From contig JAGMWG010000019.1 in NCBI GenBank assembly GCA_020744225.1, forward strand, positions 620,001 through 684,000: a stretch of DNA of 64,000 nucleotides, written 5' to 3'. The position numbers and the translations under genes were made by a program. The notes beneath the pieces are model-generated. The model was not told the DNA's origin and did not search any database. It worked only from the letters and a program-made list of their open reading frames with translations. The stretch is from Paraphoma chrysanthemicola. Its lineage: Eukaryota; Ascomycota; Dothideomycetes; Pleosporales; Phaeosphaeriaceae. The number at the start of each line of letters is the position of its first letter. The first letter of the stretch is position 1. Of the stretch, positions 10,920 to 22,742 are shown one piece after another.

Positions 10920-11800
10920 TTTAGCGTCGATATTGCCGAGTGGCTGTAATCAGGAACCCTGGTGTATTGAGCTGCAAGGAGTAGGACCGTTTAATGAAGT
11001 GGAAAGCGGGCGAAAACCTTGGGTGATGAACGAGGTGAAGCGAAAGAAATCGAGCTACCTTATACTTTGAGCTGAAGAGTATTATGTTGTGAGTTACGAA
11101 AAGGCTGTGTACCTTGTTCACCCACAGTGTCACTGTGATGGCTTCGTTGGACGATCTCGCATAGAGATATGCGGTGCATGGTATGCTAGGATGTGTGGAT
11201 TCAAGACATCAGGACGCCAACGACAGTACATTTTCTGAACGAACATATTGCAGTGTGCTAGAAAATGCTCCAACGTAGCGATTCCAGTGTCGTTTCGACG
11301 GGAAAGTCGTTGAAAGTAATTAGCAATCTTGGGCAGAGTGAACGTGGGCTCTCGCGAGTGAAAGAAAGCCTGCGCTGATATCATCCAATCAACTTCCTCC
11401 AGTGTCCCGGACCGATTCGTCCTTATCGGAGCATGTTTCGAATTGGCCAGATGAGAGGGTCCAGGGCGTCAACGGTGCTGCGGGTTTGGTGGCTCGCTTA
11501 AGCAATTGGCTGTCGAAGCTGCCAGCCTTGCTGGACCCTGGCAGTTGCGTCACCACCGACCAGGTTGCGAAGTTGCGACTCCCTCACAATGTCAATGATC
11601 TGCTTTCGCTCGCCATGTTCCTTGATTTCGCGCTGGACGCTGGCCGTCCTGGATCCTCCGTCTTCGCATCTTTCCTTGACTATATTACGACGCCCACCTT
11701 ACCTGATATCCACGTCTCACACCTAACGAACCATTATTTGACGATTCATCCTGCCTCGTGACCGCGCGCATCAGACGCGCAGTCGCTTATACCTACCGCA
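10920..11800. other. Divergent intergenic region
   Basis: Lies between the starts of the small membrane protein (minus) and the thaumatin-like gene (plus). A 119-codon plus-strand frame (11402-11761) is open but begins with GTG and has no ATG until late, so it is more likely leader or promoter sequence. Confidence 0.5.
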
Positions 11801-13157
11801 ATGCGTACGACGAGTAAAGCCAACCACGTCCACGCTTCTTCGAAAGCGTCCTTCTCAGTCGCTCAGCTATGTAGCGCGATCTTCTTGCTTTCTGCGCTAC
11901 CCATAGTCGATGGACTCCATCACATGGCCACCAAGGCTCCGCGCAAACTGCAGCGGAGGAAACTGGACATCACGCCGCTACTTGTCACCAATCGTTGCCC
12001 CGAGGATATCTGGCCTGGTATCTCAACACAATCTGGGAATGGGCCAAAAGACACTGGGTTCAAGCTTGAGCCGGGAGAGACCAAAAACCAGACAGTATCG
12101 GAAGACTGGCAGGGTCGGGTTTGGGGCCGGACGAATTGCACTTTCAACAGCGACGGCACTGGTCCAGCCGAGGGTCGTGGAAAAGCCTGCAAGTCAGGCG
12201 ATTGCAACGGTATTCTGAACTGTCAAGTGGGTGTGAGTGCTTGTGTTTCTCTTCTCTTAACAGGCTGCAGCTAATGTCCTTTCAGGGCGATGTCCCAGTA
12301 TCGCTGGCGGAGTTTACGTTTGATGCCGGCGATGGACATACGTACTACGACATCTCGCTCGTCGATGGATACAACGTTCCCATGGCTATCGTGTTGCAGC
12401 CTCTCGAAAATGTGACACTTGACGATATCCCACCCAATCTCACCAATCCATCCTGTCAAGGCACAGCTGGACTGCTGGCATCGAAAGGCTACAATCCGTA
12501 TCCAGAATATCCTACGTTCCTCCGGACCAATAGCTCATACCCTCTGCCGTTCGATGGAGAAGTAGACGAGAACCAGATATCCAAGTGGTGTCCCTGGGAC
12601 TTGCAGCAGTCTCCTCCAGACAAGCCCGGCGACGGCGTTTACCCATATCCAGATGACAACATCCAGCGACCGCAATTCAACCCATGCTTTTCGGCATGCG
12701 CAAAGAATAACAAGCCAGAAGACTGCTGCACAGGAGAATACAATTCCGCGAGTAAATGCAGGCCTGGTGACTATTCAAAGAACGTGAAGGCGGTCTGCCC
12801 AGACGCTTACAGCTTCGGTTGGTTACACCCCGCTTCTATTTCTACCACCGGCTAATAACATTTACATTAGCTTTTGACGACCAAACCTCCACCTTCATCA
12901 TCCCTTCTGGTGCCGGCATGGAAGTCGTCTTCTGTCCTGGCGCCCGCTCAACAAATATACTGGACACAAGTATGGAAGAGATGCTGCAATTGGCTCAACA
13001 AGGCAAGGTGGACAAGCAGGCAGCGCTCCTTCTCAAACGAGCCAGACAGGAGATGTTCAAGAGAAGTGCAGCAACAAGAACCAACCAGTCGGGTTGCACC
13101 GTACTTTTGGTAGTTTGCACGGCGTTGGCTATTTTTGCGGCTTCCATTTTTGAGTAA
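11801..13157 (+). CDS. Thaumatin-like secreted or GPI-anchored protein
   Basis: Three exons (11801-12232, 12286-12817, 12871-13157) encode 416 residues. A hydrophobic stretch at about residues 19-39 is a likely signal sequence. The thaumatin domain starts near residue 55 (VTNRCPEDIWPGI) and includes LAEFTF, YYDISLVDGYN and the closing YSFAFDD, which is formed across the second intron. These are standard landmarks of the GH64/thaumatin-like fold, which in fungi includes beta-glucan-binding and hydrolysing wall proteins. The cysteines in the domain are close to, but apparently fewer than, the 16 of plant thaumatins. The last 20 residues are hydrophobic (TVLLVVCTALAIFAASIFE) after a Ser/Thr/Asn stretch, fitting GPI attachment or a C-terminal anchor. 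Start chosen as the ATG just upstream of the signal sequence. Confidence 0.9.
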
Positions 13158-14161
13158 TTTCAGCGAGCCTGATAGTGGACCTTGCTTGGACAGTTCTATA
13201 CCCTTTTCTTTACCGTGTGTAATGCATGATTGCATCGCAAACATTACTTCTATCCTTGAACAGTAGTTCGTTGCCGTCAACACGATGTTGCTGGCGCCAT
13301 CCGGCAGTCTGGAAAGCGGCTACGTGCATCATGCATGAAGCCGCCCAGGCTTGTGTGCTGCTAATCATCCTTCGGAGTCTGCCCCTCCTGGGAAGGTCGC
13401 GGACAAGATGGGAACGGAGCGATGAAAATGTTGTCCAGAAACCGCTTCTGTATCTTCAGAGACTTATTATAGCTACTGCCGCGTGGGAGTGACCCACGCA
13501 CTAGCACGTGCGCGGCACCGTCCGCTGTGGTATAACTATCTAAGCGTTAAATTCTTTGCGCAGCGGGGAAGCACGTGTTGCCTTGATGAATTGCTTGAGG
13601 TCATACAGGAATAGATCGACACGGCTTTCAGTGCTCTGAAGAGAGGCACAAGATCAAGAAAAGTAGAGCAGCTCCACACAAACATCCCACGCAACCTAGG
13701 GCCAACTCCATCGGAAAGCTTCCGCCGTCCCGCTGAGCCCTACGACAACACCTGATCTCGCGGCTGCATGCTCATTTAAACACGGAGATAGCTACACCGA
13801 TCTGATCATGAGTGTTTCGCCGCCTGCAAATACCGCGTGGCCTCTTTTAGGCGGATGGTAACGCAGTGTCGTGCCCCATTGCTCCGAAGTAGTACCTTGA
13901 GCTATGCCACATCGGGCGCGGGCCCTTTGCTCCGCGTACCTTTAGGCACTTCCATGGATCCTCGACTCTCGCGAGTACGCTCCAACACGGCAACAGACGC
14001 TCCGGCCAAGCCCACCGTAAGAATTATATGTGGGATGGACCCTTCGATGTCATGAGGGACGGGTCGCTGCTGCCTTTTGTTTACCCCGCTTGTCATTGGG
14101 GAAGTCCTTCGTTTCAAACATTGACCTGAGGAAAGTCCGCACGCGACCGAGGCGCAACATT
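13158..14161. other. Intergenic, promoter of beta-mannosidase
   Basis: No supported gene. A 72-codon frame (13837-14055) with an internal ATG at 13855 lacks family features. Two CACGTG cores lie at 13505-13510 and 13572-13577, about 600 bases upstream of the beta-mannosidase start. Confidence 0.5.
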
Positions 14162-17018
14162 ATGACGAACACTCAAGCTCTATCAAGCTTCGCTTTGACG
14201 GAAGGATGGTCCTTCAAGCAGAAAGATGATACTGCTGAGAATGCCTGGCTCTCCGTCAAGAAAGTTCCTACCAATGTTCATCTTGACTTGATTGAGCATG
14301 GAAAGTACGTCTAGGCAGATGCGCAACCACGCGCAACCACAATCAACCTCAGCAAGTCGAATTGACCCTTCCATTAGAATTCCAGACCCTTTCTTGGGCT
14401 TCAACGAGCTCGAGGCAGAGTGGGTCGCAGACAAAACGTGGACTTACAAAGTCGAGCTGCCTCAGGTAGGCGAAGCGAAGGATGGCAAAGTCCACATGCT
14501 GGCGTTCGATGGGTTGGATACCTTCGCGACCGTCAAACTCAATGGAGACACCATACTCGAAAGCGATAATATGTTCATTCCACATCGCCTCGACGTCACC
14601 AAGAAGCTACAGTCTGGTTCAAACAATGTACTCGAGATCGACTTCGCATCAGCAAGGCTTGAGGCCATCAAGATTAAGGAACAGCATCCTGAACATAAGT
14701 GGGTGGGCTTCAATGGCGATATGGCGAGATTGGCCGTGCGGAAAGCGCAGTATCATTGGGGCTGGGATTGGGGTCCAATCCTTAACACATGTGGTCCCTG
14801 GCGCGAGGTCAGACTGGAGACCTACCAGTCGCGAATTGAAGACCTACGCGTCGATTACAAGCTTGACGACAGCCTGAAAACTGTTCAAGGAACCATATCA
14901 GCCCGTGTCGAGGGCTCCTCAGCGGACAAAGTGGCCCTGGCGGTGTACGATGGTGATAGACTGGTCTTCAAAGAGACGGCGAAAGTCAGCGACGGCACGG
15001 CTAAGGTCGAATTTCATGTGAACAACCCAAAGCTCTGGTTCCCTCATGGATATGGAGAGCAGCCGCTCTACACTGTGGTTGCCACGGCCCTGGCCGGCGA
15101 TGTTGAAGTACACGAAGCGAAACGTCGCACCGGCTTTCGGAAGGGCGAGTTGATCCAGGAACCGGACAAGGTCGGAAAGACTTTTTACTTTCGCGTCAAT
15201 GGCATCGACGTCTTCTGTGGTGGCTCGGACTGGATCCCGGCCGACTCATTCACGCCGAGGGTGACAGAGGAGAAGTATCGCAAGTGGCTGGAGATGATGG
15301 TGGATGGCTACCAGCTGATGATCAGGTGCGCATTCCGTCCTGTTCCAAGTCATGTCGCATCCGTATATTGCTGCTAACCATCAGGTAGGATTTGGGGAGG
15401 TGGCATCTGGGAGGAAGACATCTTCTACGACATATGCGACGAGCTGGGGGTGCTAGTCTGGCAGGATTTCATGTTCGGCTGCGGCAACTATCCCGCATTT
15501 CCAAAGATTCTGCAGTCGATCAAGGACGAGTGTGTTGCAAACGTGAGCCGGCTGCGTCACCACCCATCTGTAATAATCTATGCAGGCAACAACGAGGATT
15601 ACCAAGTCCAGGAGTCATTCGGATTGACATACGATTATGAAGACAAGGACCCAGAAAGCTGGCTGAAGACCGACTTTCCGGCACGATACATCTATGAAAA
15701 GGTACGCTGAGAAGAGAGAAACAAAGTTGTTGAGCTGCGCTGACATGATTGATGGGACAGCTTCTGCCCGAAGTCGTCGCTGCAGAAAGCCCGCACGTCC
15801 CCTACCACCCAGGGTCACCCTGGGGTGATGGGCTGAAGACGTCTAACCCCACCGTGGGCGATATGCACCAGTGGAATGGTAAGTGACCACCCACAGATTA
15901 AACCACTATTTATGCTAATTGTCTACGTAGTATGGCATGGAACTCAAGAAAAGTACCAGATCTTCGACACGCTGGGCGGTCGTTTCAACAGCGAGTTTGG
16001 CATGGAAGCCTTCCCTCATATTGATACGATTCGTTATTATTGCACGGACCCGACCCAGCTATACCCGCAGAGTCATATGCTGGACTTTCACAACAAGGCA
16101 GATGGCCATGAGCGGCGAATAGCTACATACCTGGTCGAAAATTTCCGGACCAAGACTGATCTAGAGGTATGTGGCATGAGTGTCATTCGCAACGACCATT
16201 ATGCGATGCAAGTGGAGTTCATCGTAATATGTGGCTGACAATACTCCTATTAGTCCTTCATACATCTCACACAGCTGTCTCAAGCAGAAGCCCTTATGTT
16301 TGGCTACCGAGGCTGGCGACGTCAATGGGGCCAGGATCGTTTCTGCGGTGGTGCTCTGGTGTGGCAACTCAACGACTGCTGGCCTGTGACGTCCTGGTCG
16401 ATCGTCGATTACTTCCTGCGCAAGAAGCCCGCGTACTATGCCATGCGGCGGGTCCTCGCGCCCATCTCCGTGGCGGTCAAACGAGATCATTTTGATTGGA
16501 GCGTCGTTCATGCGCGCGTACCCAAAACGAGCGACTACGAAGTGTGGGTCGCTAATCAGAAGCAGGACCAGATATTGGCCACTGTGGAGTTGAGATTCAT
16601 CAGTATCAAAACTGGGAAGGAGATCAAGGACAAGGTTGTCAAGAAGGACATTAGTTTGGTAGCGAACGGCACAACCGATGTTACGTCCGGGACAATCGAC
16701 AACCGGAACGAGGAGCCGCACGTCCTGTCAGTCAGGATCTGGATCGACGGGGAGGTGGTTTCACGGGATGTTGATTGGCCCCAGCCACTCAAGTACCTGG
16801 ACTTCGAGGATCGTGGGCTCGAAGTCGTGCCTAAGGGCGACACGATTGTCGTGCGAGCACAAAAGCCTACCAAGGGCCTTGTGTTTGAGGAGCGGTCGGG
16901 TGTGCTCGTACACGACAGCGCCATTGATGTTGTCCCTGGCGACGAGCAGACCATCAAGGTGAGGGGCTTGGGCAAGCAGGATGAGCCGCTAAGATGGACC
17001 TACTTGGGCAAAGATTGA
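14162..17018 (+). CDS. mndB: Beta-mannosidase, GH2, MndB type
   Basis: Six exons (14162-14304, 14378-15325, 15389-15701, 15761-15878, 15931-16166, 16254-17018) encode 840 residues, matching the roughly 840 of fungal MndB enzymes. No signal peptide is visible, so the enzyme is probably intracellular. It would release mannose from the non-reducing end of short beta-1,4-mannosides taken up during mannan use or made in glycan turnover. The N-terminal jelly-roll part holds IPDPFLGFNELEAEWV and YHWGWDWGP. The TIM barrel has the general acid/base Glu at about residue 433 in AGNNED and the nucleophile Glu at about 529 in NSEFGMEAFP. Both are present, so the enzyme should be active. The third exon starts at GATTTGG, using the second of two adjacent AG sites, because only that keeps RIWGGGIW. 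A Zn2Cys6 regulator follows on the same strand. Confidence 0.95.
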
Positions 17019-18552
17019 GCCTATACACAGGGTGCAGAGTGACAGTGGGGAGGGGCGCCACCGAAAACGGCGAGAAATGATATGATCATGCAACGCTATC
17101 GGAGAAGTAGTATAAGGTTTGGACGGGTCACCAGCTCGCAGTGGGGATGATGCATGCTGACTGGGGAAAAGCTGCGAAATATCGAGTTTCTAGCAAATGA
17201 AAGTACGCAGTGTGCAGTCACTCTGGAGTACGGGCGCTATAGGCAGGGAATGGAAAAATGACATGTGCTGGGCTACCTATGGCGCGGCCAGAAGACTTTC
17301 AGGGCGGAGGGGTATATGTGGGGGTGTTATAGGGTGTCGCCATGTACCTAGCCAAATGTATATATTGTGGTCGTTTATCGAACAAGTGTCCTGACAAGGC
17401 TAATCTATCGCACGAGCGGCATTGGCTAGCGGGCGTCTGATTTTTCGCAGTAGGATGCACCCCAATGCAACCCCGATCGCAGAACGGCAGCGTGCACCTG
17501 TCGCTCCGGCCCACTCGCACTGCAAACCCGGGCCCTGGAGCACAGCTGTCGGCAGAGAATGAGGTAGCGAGACGCAGGCAGGCGCCGCCATGCTTTGGGC
17601 GTGTCGCGGCCCTGCGATGATGCATTCGGCTGCGACTGTCCCGAGGGGACGAAATGCGTGATGTGATGCTGTGCGCTTCAACACCTGCTTCACTAGCGGG
17701 GCCCCGCCTTGACTGGAACGCAGGGCCGCGGTGAAGGACATGATGTCGCCATGCACTCGCTGCGCGGCCGGCTGGAGAAGACGGGCGACGGGCGCGGGAA
17801 GGATGATCGTCGGCCACACTGAGACAAGATGCAGGATCGGGCGCAGCCAGACAATCTTCTGTATGGCTTCTCTCTGGCTTCTCGAAGGTGCGCATCGTAT
17901 AGCACAGAAGCATCACGCAAGGCCTCAATCTCGCTTGGCTGCGCGCCTCCAATCTTCCCGTCCACCCGTCTTAACGGTCGCCTGCGGTTCCCTGTCATGC
18001 TGCACGCCCTGGCCGAGGCCTATAATGCGGGGACTAATGTCTGTGCAGCTCGGCCTCTGCCTTTTCGCTAATGTCACGACCTGCGAGTGTGGGTGTGCCA
18101 GCAAGCGTCATGAGGGCCGCGCTGCACTGACACTGGCTTCTCTCTGGTACATACCTAGCCGTACCGTAGCGCCCATCTCGCCCAGTCCCCTTACCCAATC
18201 TGCAGCCTGTATAAAGCAATGCTTAAAGGCAAAACGTAACGGACATACCGCTGGATCGTCTGCATATGCGCATCGCCACTCTACTACCGGACCTTCATAT
18301 TGGCGATCCTGCCACTCCTGCCGGCTCCTCAGCGCCCTTTATATTGGACTCTGAGTACCGAGTTGCTGGACTGCACTCATACAAGCACCGCGAGCAGCTC
18401 CTTCCACATCGGCGTTTGACCGACTAGCACCCATCCGACCGCGGCAAAGGACTTCATTTCGACGCCCCAGAACTTTTGAACTTGCGTCAGCTCACCGCGT
18501 GGAAAGCGCTCTTGACCCTCCAGAGAGTCCTCGAAGGAAACCACTCTGAGCC
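17019..18552. other. Intergenic between mannosidase and regulator
   Basis: GC-rich. A 217-codon minus-strand frame (17299-17952) and several overlapping plus-strand frames are open at once, which fits base composition rather than coding. I see no domain in any of them. Likely 3' end of the mannosidase and promoter/leader of the Zn2Cys6 gene. Confidence 0.5.
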
Positions 18553-21171
18553 ATGTTCCACACTTTTCAATCGTCTGTCGGGCTGCGGTCGCCCGGTGCG
18601 GATACCGATAGCTCGGGCAAACCCTCACGTCCCCCAGGCTCGCGCCGCATCTCAACGAGCAATGCTTGCGTCGAGTGCCGAAGAAGAAAGATTCGCTGCG
18701 ATGGCACGCAGCCATGCGGGCAGTGCCAGTGGTATCAGCATCCCGAGGTGAGTTGATTCAAGCTTCCTGATCTTGAGGTCCCTAGCGGAGCTGATTCCGG
18801 TGCAGGCTTGTGGATACTCAAAACCGGCGCAGAGAGTAGTGCCCAGCAGGAAGTGAGTATAGTGAGTCCTGAATGACTCGAGTGCATTTTTTTTCATACT
18901 CCGATGTGTTTTGCGTCAAGTCCCGAAGCTGGGTGTGGCATTCACGAGTTGACTGTGATTCAAACAGCATCTCGTTTTGGACTTACTGCGTTCTCTTAAG
19001 ACGTTTGCTGACAACATCACAGGCTGGTAGACAAGCTCTCGAACAATATCGAACAGTACAAGGCAATTCTCACCAAGCTCTATGGCTCCAAAGATCTCGA
19101 GTCGCTTGCCAAGCTCCCGCGAGAGGAGCTGCTGGAGATGGCTCTCTCCTCGCCAGCGCCCATCTCAATGACCTCTCCCTCCTCCGGATTCGACGGGCGC
19201 GCCTTGTCAGAAGTCCACACCGGCTCTGACGGTGCAGAAAGCCTCGAAGCACTGGAACAAGCACCTCCAGAAGATCCCTTCTGGGACGAAGCACGAAAAC
19301 ATCAACTCCGCGTGCAGGGCATCTCTGACGACGTCAACGGTCTTTCGATGTCTGTGGATCGCATGTCTTCATACGTGGGCATCTCATCCGTCACAGCAGC
19401 ATTGAAGGTCATCATAAGATGCGCGCCGCAAGCCCGCCCTCTCATTACACAGCAGAACACTGAAACCACACTACCAAGTCGAGCGGGATCTCCTCCGCCA
19501 GAGCTCACCGACAACAGTCCTCTGGCACTGCCATCATCTACACATGGCCAAGAGCTGCTCGAGAGCTACTTCGATCGAGTGCATCCTTTGTTTCCCTTGA
19601 TCGATGAGCGCAAGTTCTGGTCTACGTACCTGTACGCAAATCGCAAGGATTCACAATGGCTATGCCTGCTCAATATGGTTTTTGCACTGGGCTCTCTTGC
19701 ATCGTCTTCGACAGACAACGAGGCACACTACGTCTACTTCAATCGATCACGTCAACACCTATCCCTAGAGTCGTTTGGGAGCGGCAATCTCGAGGTCTTG
19801 CAGGCGCTCGCGATCATGAGTGGCTTCTACATGCACTACCTAAACCGACCCAACGAGGCGCATTCGCTTATGGGCGGAGCTTTGCGCATGGCCACTGCAC
19901 TTGGACTGCATCGCGAGTACTCGGAACGCAGTGATGTAGGGAAACACCTCATGCTCCCCGGAGAGGAAGACTCAATATCTCCAGAGATGCGACGGCGCAT
20001 CTGGTGGAGCTTATTTTGCCTCGACACATGGGCGTCCACAACAACCGGTCGACCCTCGTTGGGCAGGATGGGCTCTTCCATCACAGTCATGAAGCCTGGA
20101 ACAGCTCCCAACGCGGTATGACTACTTCCCAGCAACAGCGAAAATGTACGTGGCTGACCAAAAATTCAGGTTCCGATTATACCTCCACCGAACAGCCCCC
20201 AGTACATCGAACAACTAAAAATCCTTCCGTTGATCCACGCGTCCGTGTTCTGCTCGATCGCCACTAAAATCCAGGATCGTCTCGTCGAATCACCGCTCTT
20301 GTCTACCCATGAAACAGCCACTTATGACGCTCAAGTCCTAAAGTGGTATGAGGAGTTGCCGTCTATCCTTTCTAGTTCGGACGAGCCTTGTCCGGAGTTC
20401 TTACAGCGCGTTAGGCTGATCATGAAGTGGCGCTACCAGAACATCAGAATTGTCCTCCACCGCCCTTACCTTCTGACGACTGCCCTTCGGCGGTGCGTTT
20501 GGAGTAGTCTAAATCCAGATGAAAAGGTGGCGGTTGGTAAATGCAGGCTCATTGCCTTGAAGACGATTGAAGAAATCAGCCAAGAATGCATGCCGGACCT
20601 CATCTCCGGCTGGAACGCAGTGTGGCTTTGCTTCCAAGCTTGCATGGTTCCCCTTGTGTCGCTATTTAGTGATGCAAGTAATCCAGAAGAGGTGCAAAAG
20701 TGGAAGCTAGCTGTCGAAACAGCTCTGCAGTTCTTCGAATCGGTCCGCGACTACAGTATTGCAGCCAAGAGGAGCGGCGACGCCGTCGCAAAACTCTACC
20801 ATGTCTACAAAGCGTATGCATCGTCTGCATCACAAACGCCAGCCCCGATGCCAATGCAGATGCCGCTACCTCAGTATCAGACCCAGATACCATACCCGGT
20901 CAACACCATGGCTGCGCAAATGCAGCTCAACGCTCAAGTCAACCTCGGGCCTGGACAAGGACAATCGGTGTACCATTACAATCCTTCTACACCGACTTGG
21001 GGCAACGCCAACGATCCTACCATTCTCAATAACTTCTGGGACGACATGATGTGGGACAACCATCTACCAGATATGTTGGAAACACCTTTTGGCCTCAGCA
21101 ACGACTACGAATATGCTGGCACTGCACAAGACTCGGGGAATGCCGGTGCTTGCTGGATGCAAGGGAATTGA
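18553..21171 (+). CDS. Zn2Cys6 transcription factor with fungal-specific domain
   Basis: Four exons (18553-18747, 18806-18852, 19023-20115, 20170-21171) encode 778 residues. The zinc cluster uses Cys39, 42, 49, 55, 58 and 67, with spacing 2-6-5-2-8. The sixth Cys lies in the 47-base second exon, which also carries the basic linker (PAQRVVPSRK). A predicted coiled segment follows (KLVDKLSNNIEQYKAIL). The fungal-specific transcription factor domain runs from about residue 220 (ELLESYFDRVHPLFPLIDE) through RRRIWWSLFCLDTWAS and TGRPSL. The C-terminal 150 residues are rich in Pro, Met, Gln and Asn, with a Trp/Asp stretch typical of activation regions. The zinc cluster and linker remind me of cellulose/hemicellulose regulators such as CLR-1/ClrA, but that assignment is tentative. 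It sits 1.5 kb downstream of a beta-mannosidase. Retention of the first intron gives an immediate in-frame TGA. Confidence 0.92.
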
Positions 21172-22742
21172 GTTTGAGCACAGTTCAGTGTGTGATGTCG
21201 ACGCTAGCAAGCTTAGCTGCCACCTTCTCCTACCACGGGGCTTTTCAAAGGGTCTCTGCTGCACCACGCCACATCAGCCCTCGTCTCCCGCAGCATGGAT
21301 GTAGGTGACATCCGAGTCCCTGCGGCAGGGACAAACCGGGGCCATCCCGGTCCTCTTGTGGCGTTCAAGAGGGAGCAGATTATCAGTCTCGGGTTCGGGT
21401 TAAAGAATTGCCTCGGTCACGACAATCAAGTTGTGTCTAGTGCGCCGCTTCGGTCTCTTCTCGAAGCAATCCTCTGGTCCCGCGGAACGAGTCAAAGGGA
21501 CGGGAATGTCACTTACATCCGACGAATTGTCCTCCACTTTCCCCTTCACGCCTTTACTCTATCACACTTGGTGCGCATTGTTACATTGCATATTTTTCGC
21601 TGTTCCCCTGTCTTTGCCGTACTTCCGATATTGTACAAATACATCTCATAGCACTCCTTTCCTTCCTATAGATCAGGGCAACGATGATAGCAGCGGAGGC
21701 GGCGATACCCCACAGTTTGATTTCTGATGCATGGCTAAATAGACTTTCATCATTTTATTCCCTTTCTGTCCGATGCAGCGAACATATGCTGACGCAGGGA
21801 CACATGTACATTCAGGCGAAAAAGTAAACATGAACACGCTGGACGTCCACAAATACGAGGAAGGGCTATATCAGATATGTGTTATAGGCTAGATGTTCTA
21901 TTCTCCACATTCTCGCGACACATATCATCCGAAGGCTAAACAAGCTTGCAGGATCGCGAATGGTGCTAAGACCATGGGGCGCACTGCGATTCGCGTGCAT
22001 GTGTGATGAATGTACCCGTCAGCATAAGTGTGGACGTTGTGACGTGCATGTGTGGGCTGCATTTCGCAAATGATATTAGACACCACGGATGGATGGATGC
22101 CTTGGCGGTATGGAAGAGGCTTGCATGAACGATGGCATGGATCGTCGCTGCGTAGACGACACTAGCGCATCTGATTACTGACCCTGAAAAACTTGCTAGG
22201 CTTGCTTGGATATAAAGTTAATGTTGCGCGCATGTGACGCTTAATTGAACAGGCGCGGAAGGGCTTATGAGCTAGTGACGGAACGCGAAGCCGAGGCTTA
22301 TCGATAACACCAATGCTCTAAGGGGTGCGGCAACCATGGATGTGGGACGAGAAGTGACATCTGCCAGTGAACCTGGTTACGCATGGAGACCTTGATTCTA
22401 CATGAGATGCCTTGTAGTTTGAAGTCCTGCCAAAGTTCAGACCAGTAGCAGAGAATATTCACTTGGGCATGAATGCACCACTCGCTCTTGTCCGGCCCTT
22501 CCTTTTCCCCACGTGCAAGCTATATGCTTGGCCACGCCGCCGACGTTCCCCACAATGAGCTTGGCCAGCATGCTACCACACCGCTGTCTGTCCGAGGAGG
22601 AGCACTCGAATCCTTCACCCGACCTTGATACACCCAATCTCAGGCAGCATTGTGCAACAAGCATTGTCCATCATGGCTTCCGAACCTGATCTACATCGCG
22701 CCATTTCCATGAAACCACAACCTTGTGCGCGCCCCAGACCTC
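21172..22742. other. Intergenic between regulator and CDF transporter
   Basis: Sequence of mixed composition with no frame I can support. It holds the 3' end of the Zn2Cys6 gene and the promoter of the metal transporter. Confidence 0.5.

Noticed and set aside
11402..11761. 119-codon plus-strand frame upstream of the thaumatin-like gene
   Set aside because: Starts with GTG, lacks an early ATG, and ends 40 bases before the real gene. More likely leader sequence.
17299..17952. 217-codon minus-strand open frame
   Set aside because: GC-rich, Arg/Pro/Ser/His composition, no domain, and several overlapping open frames on the other strand. Fits promoter sequence of the Zn2Cys6 gene better.
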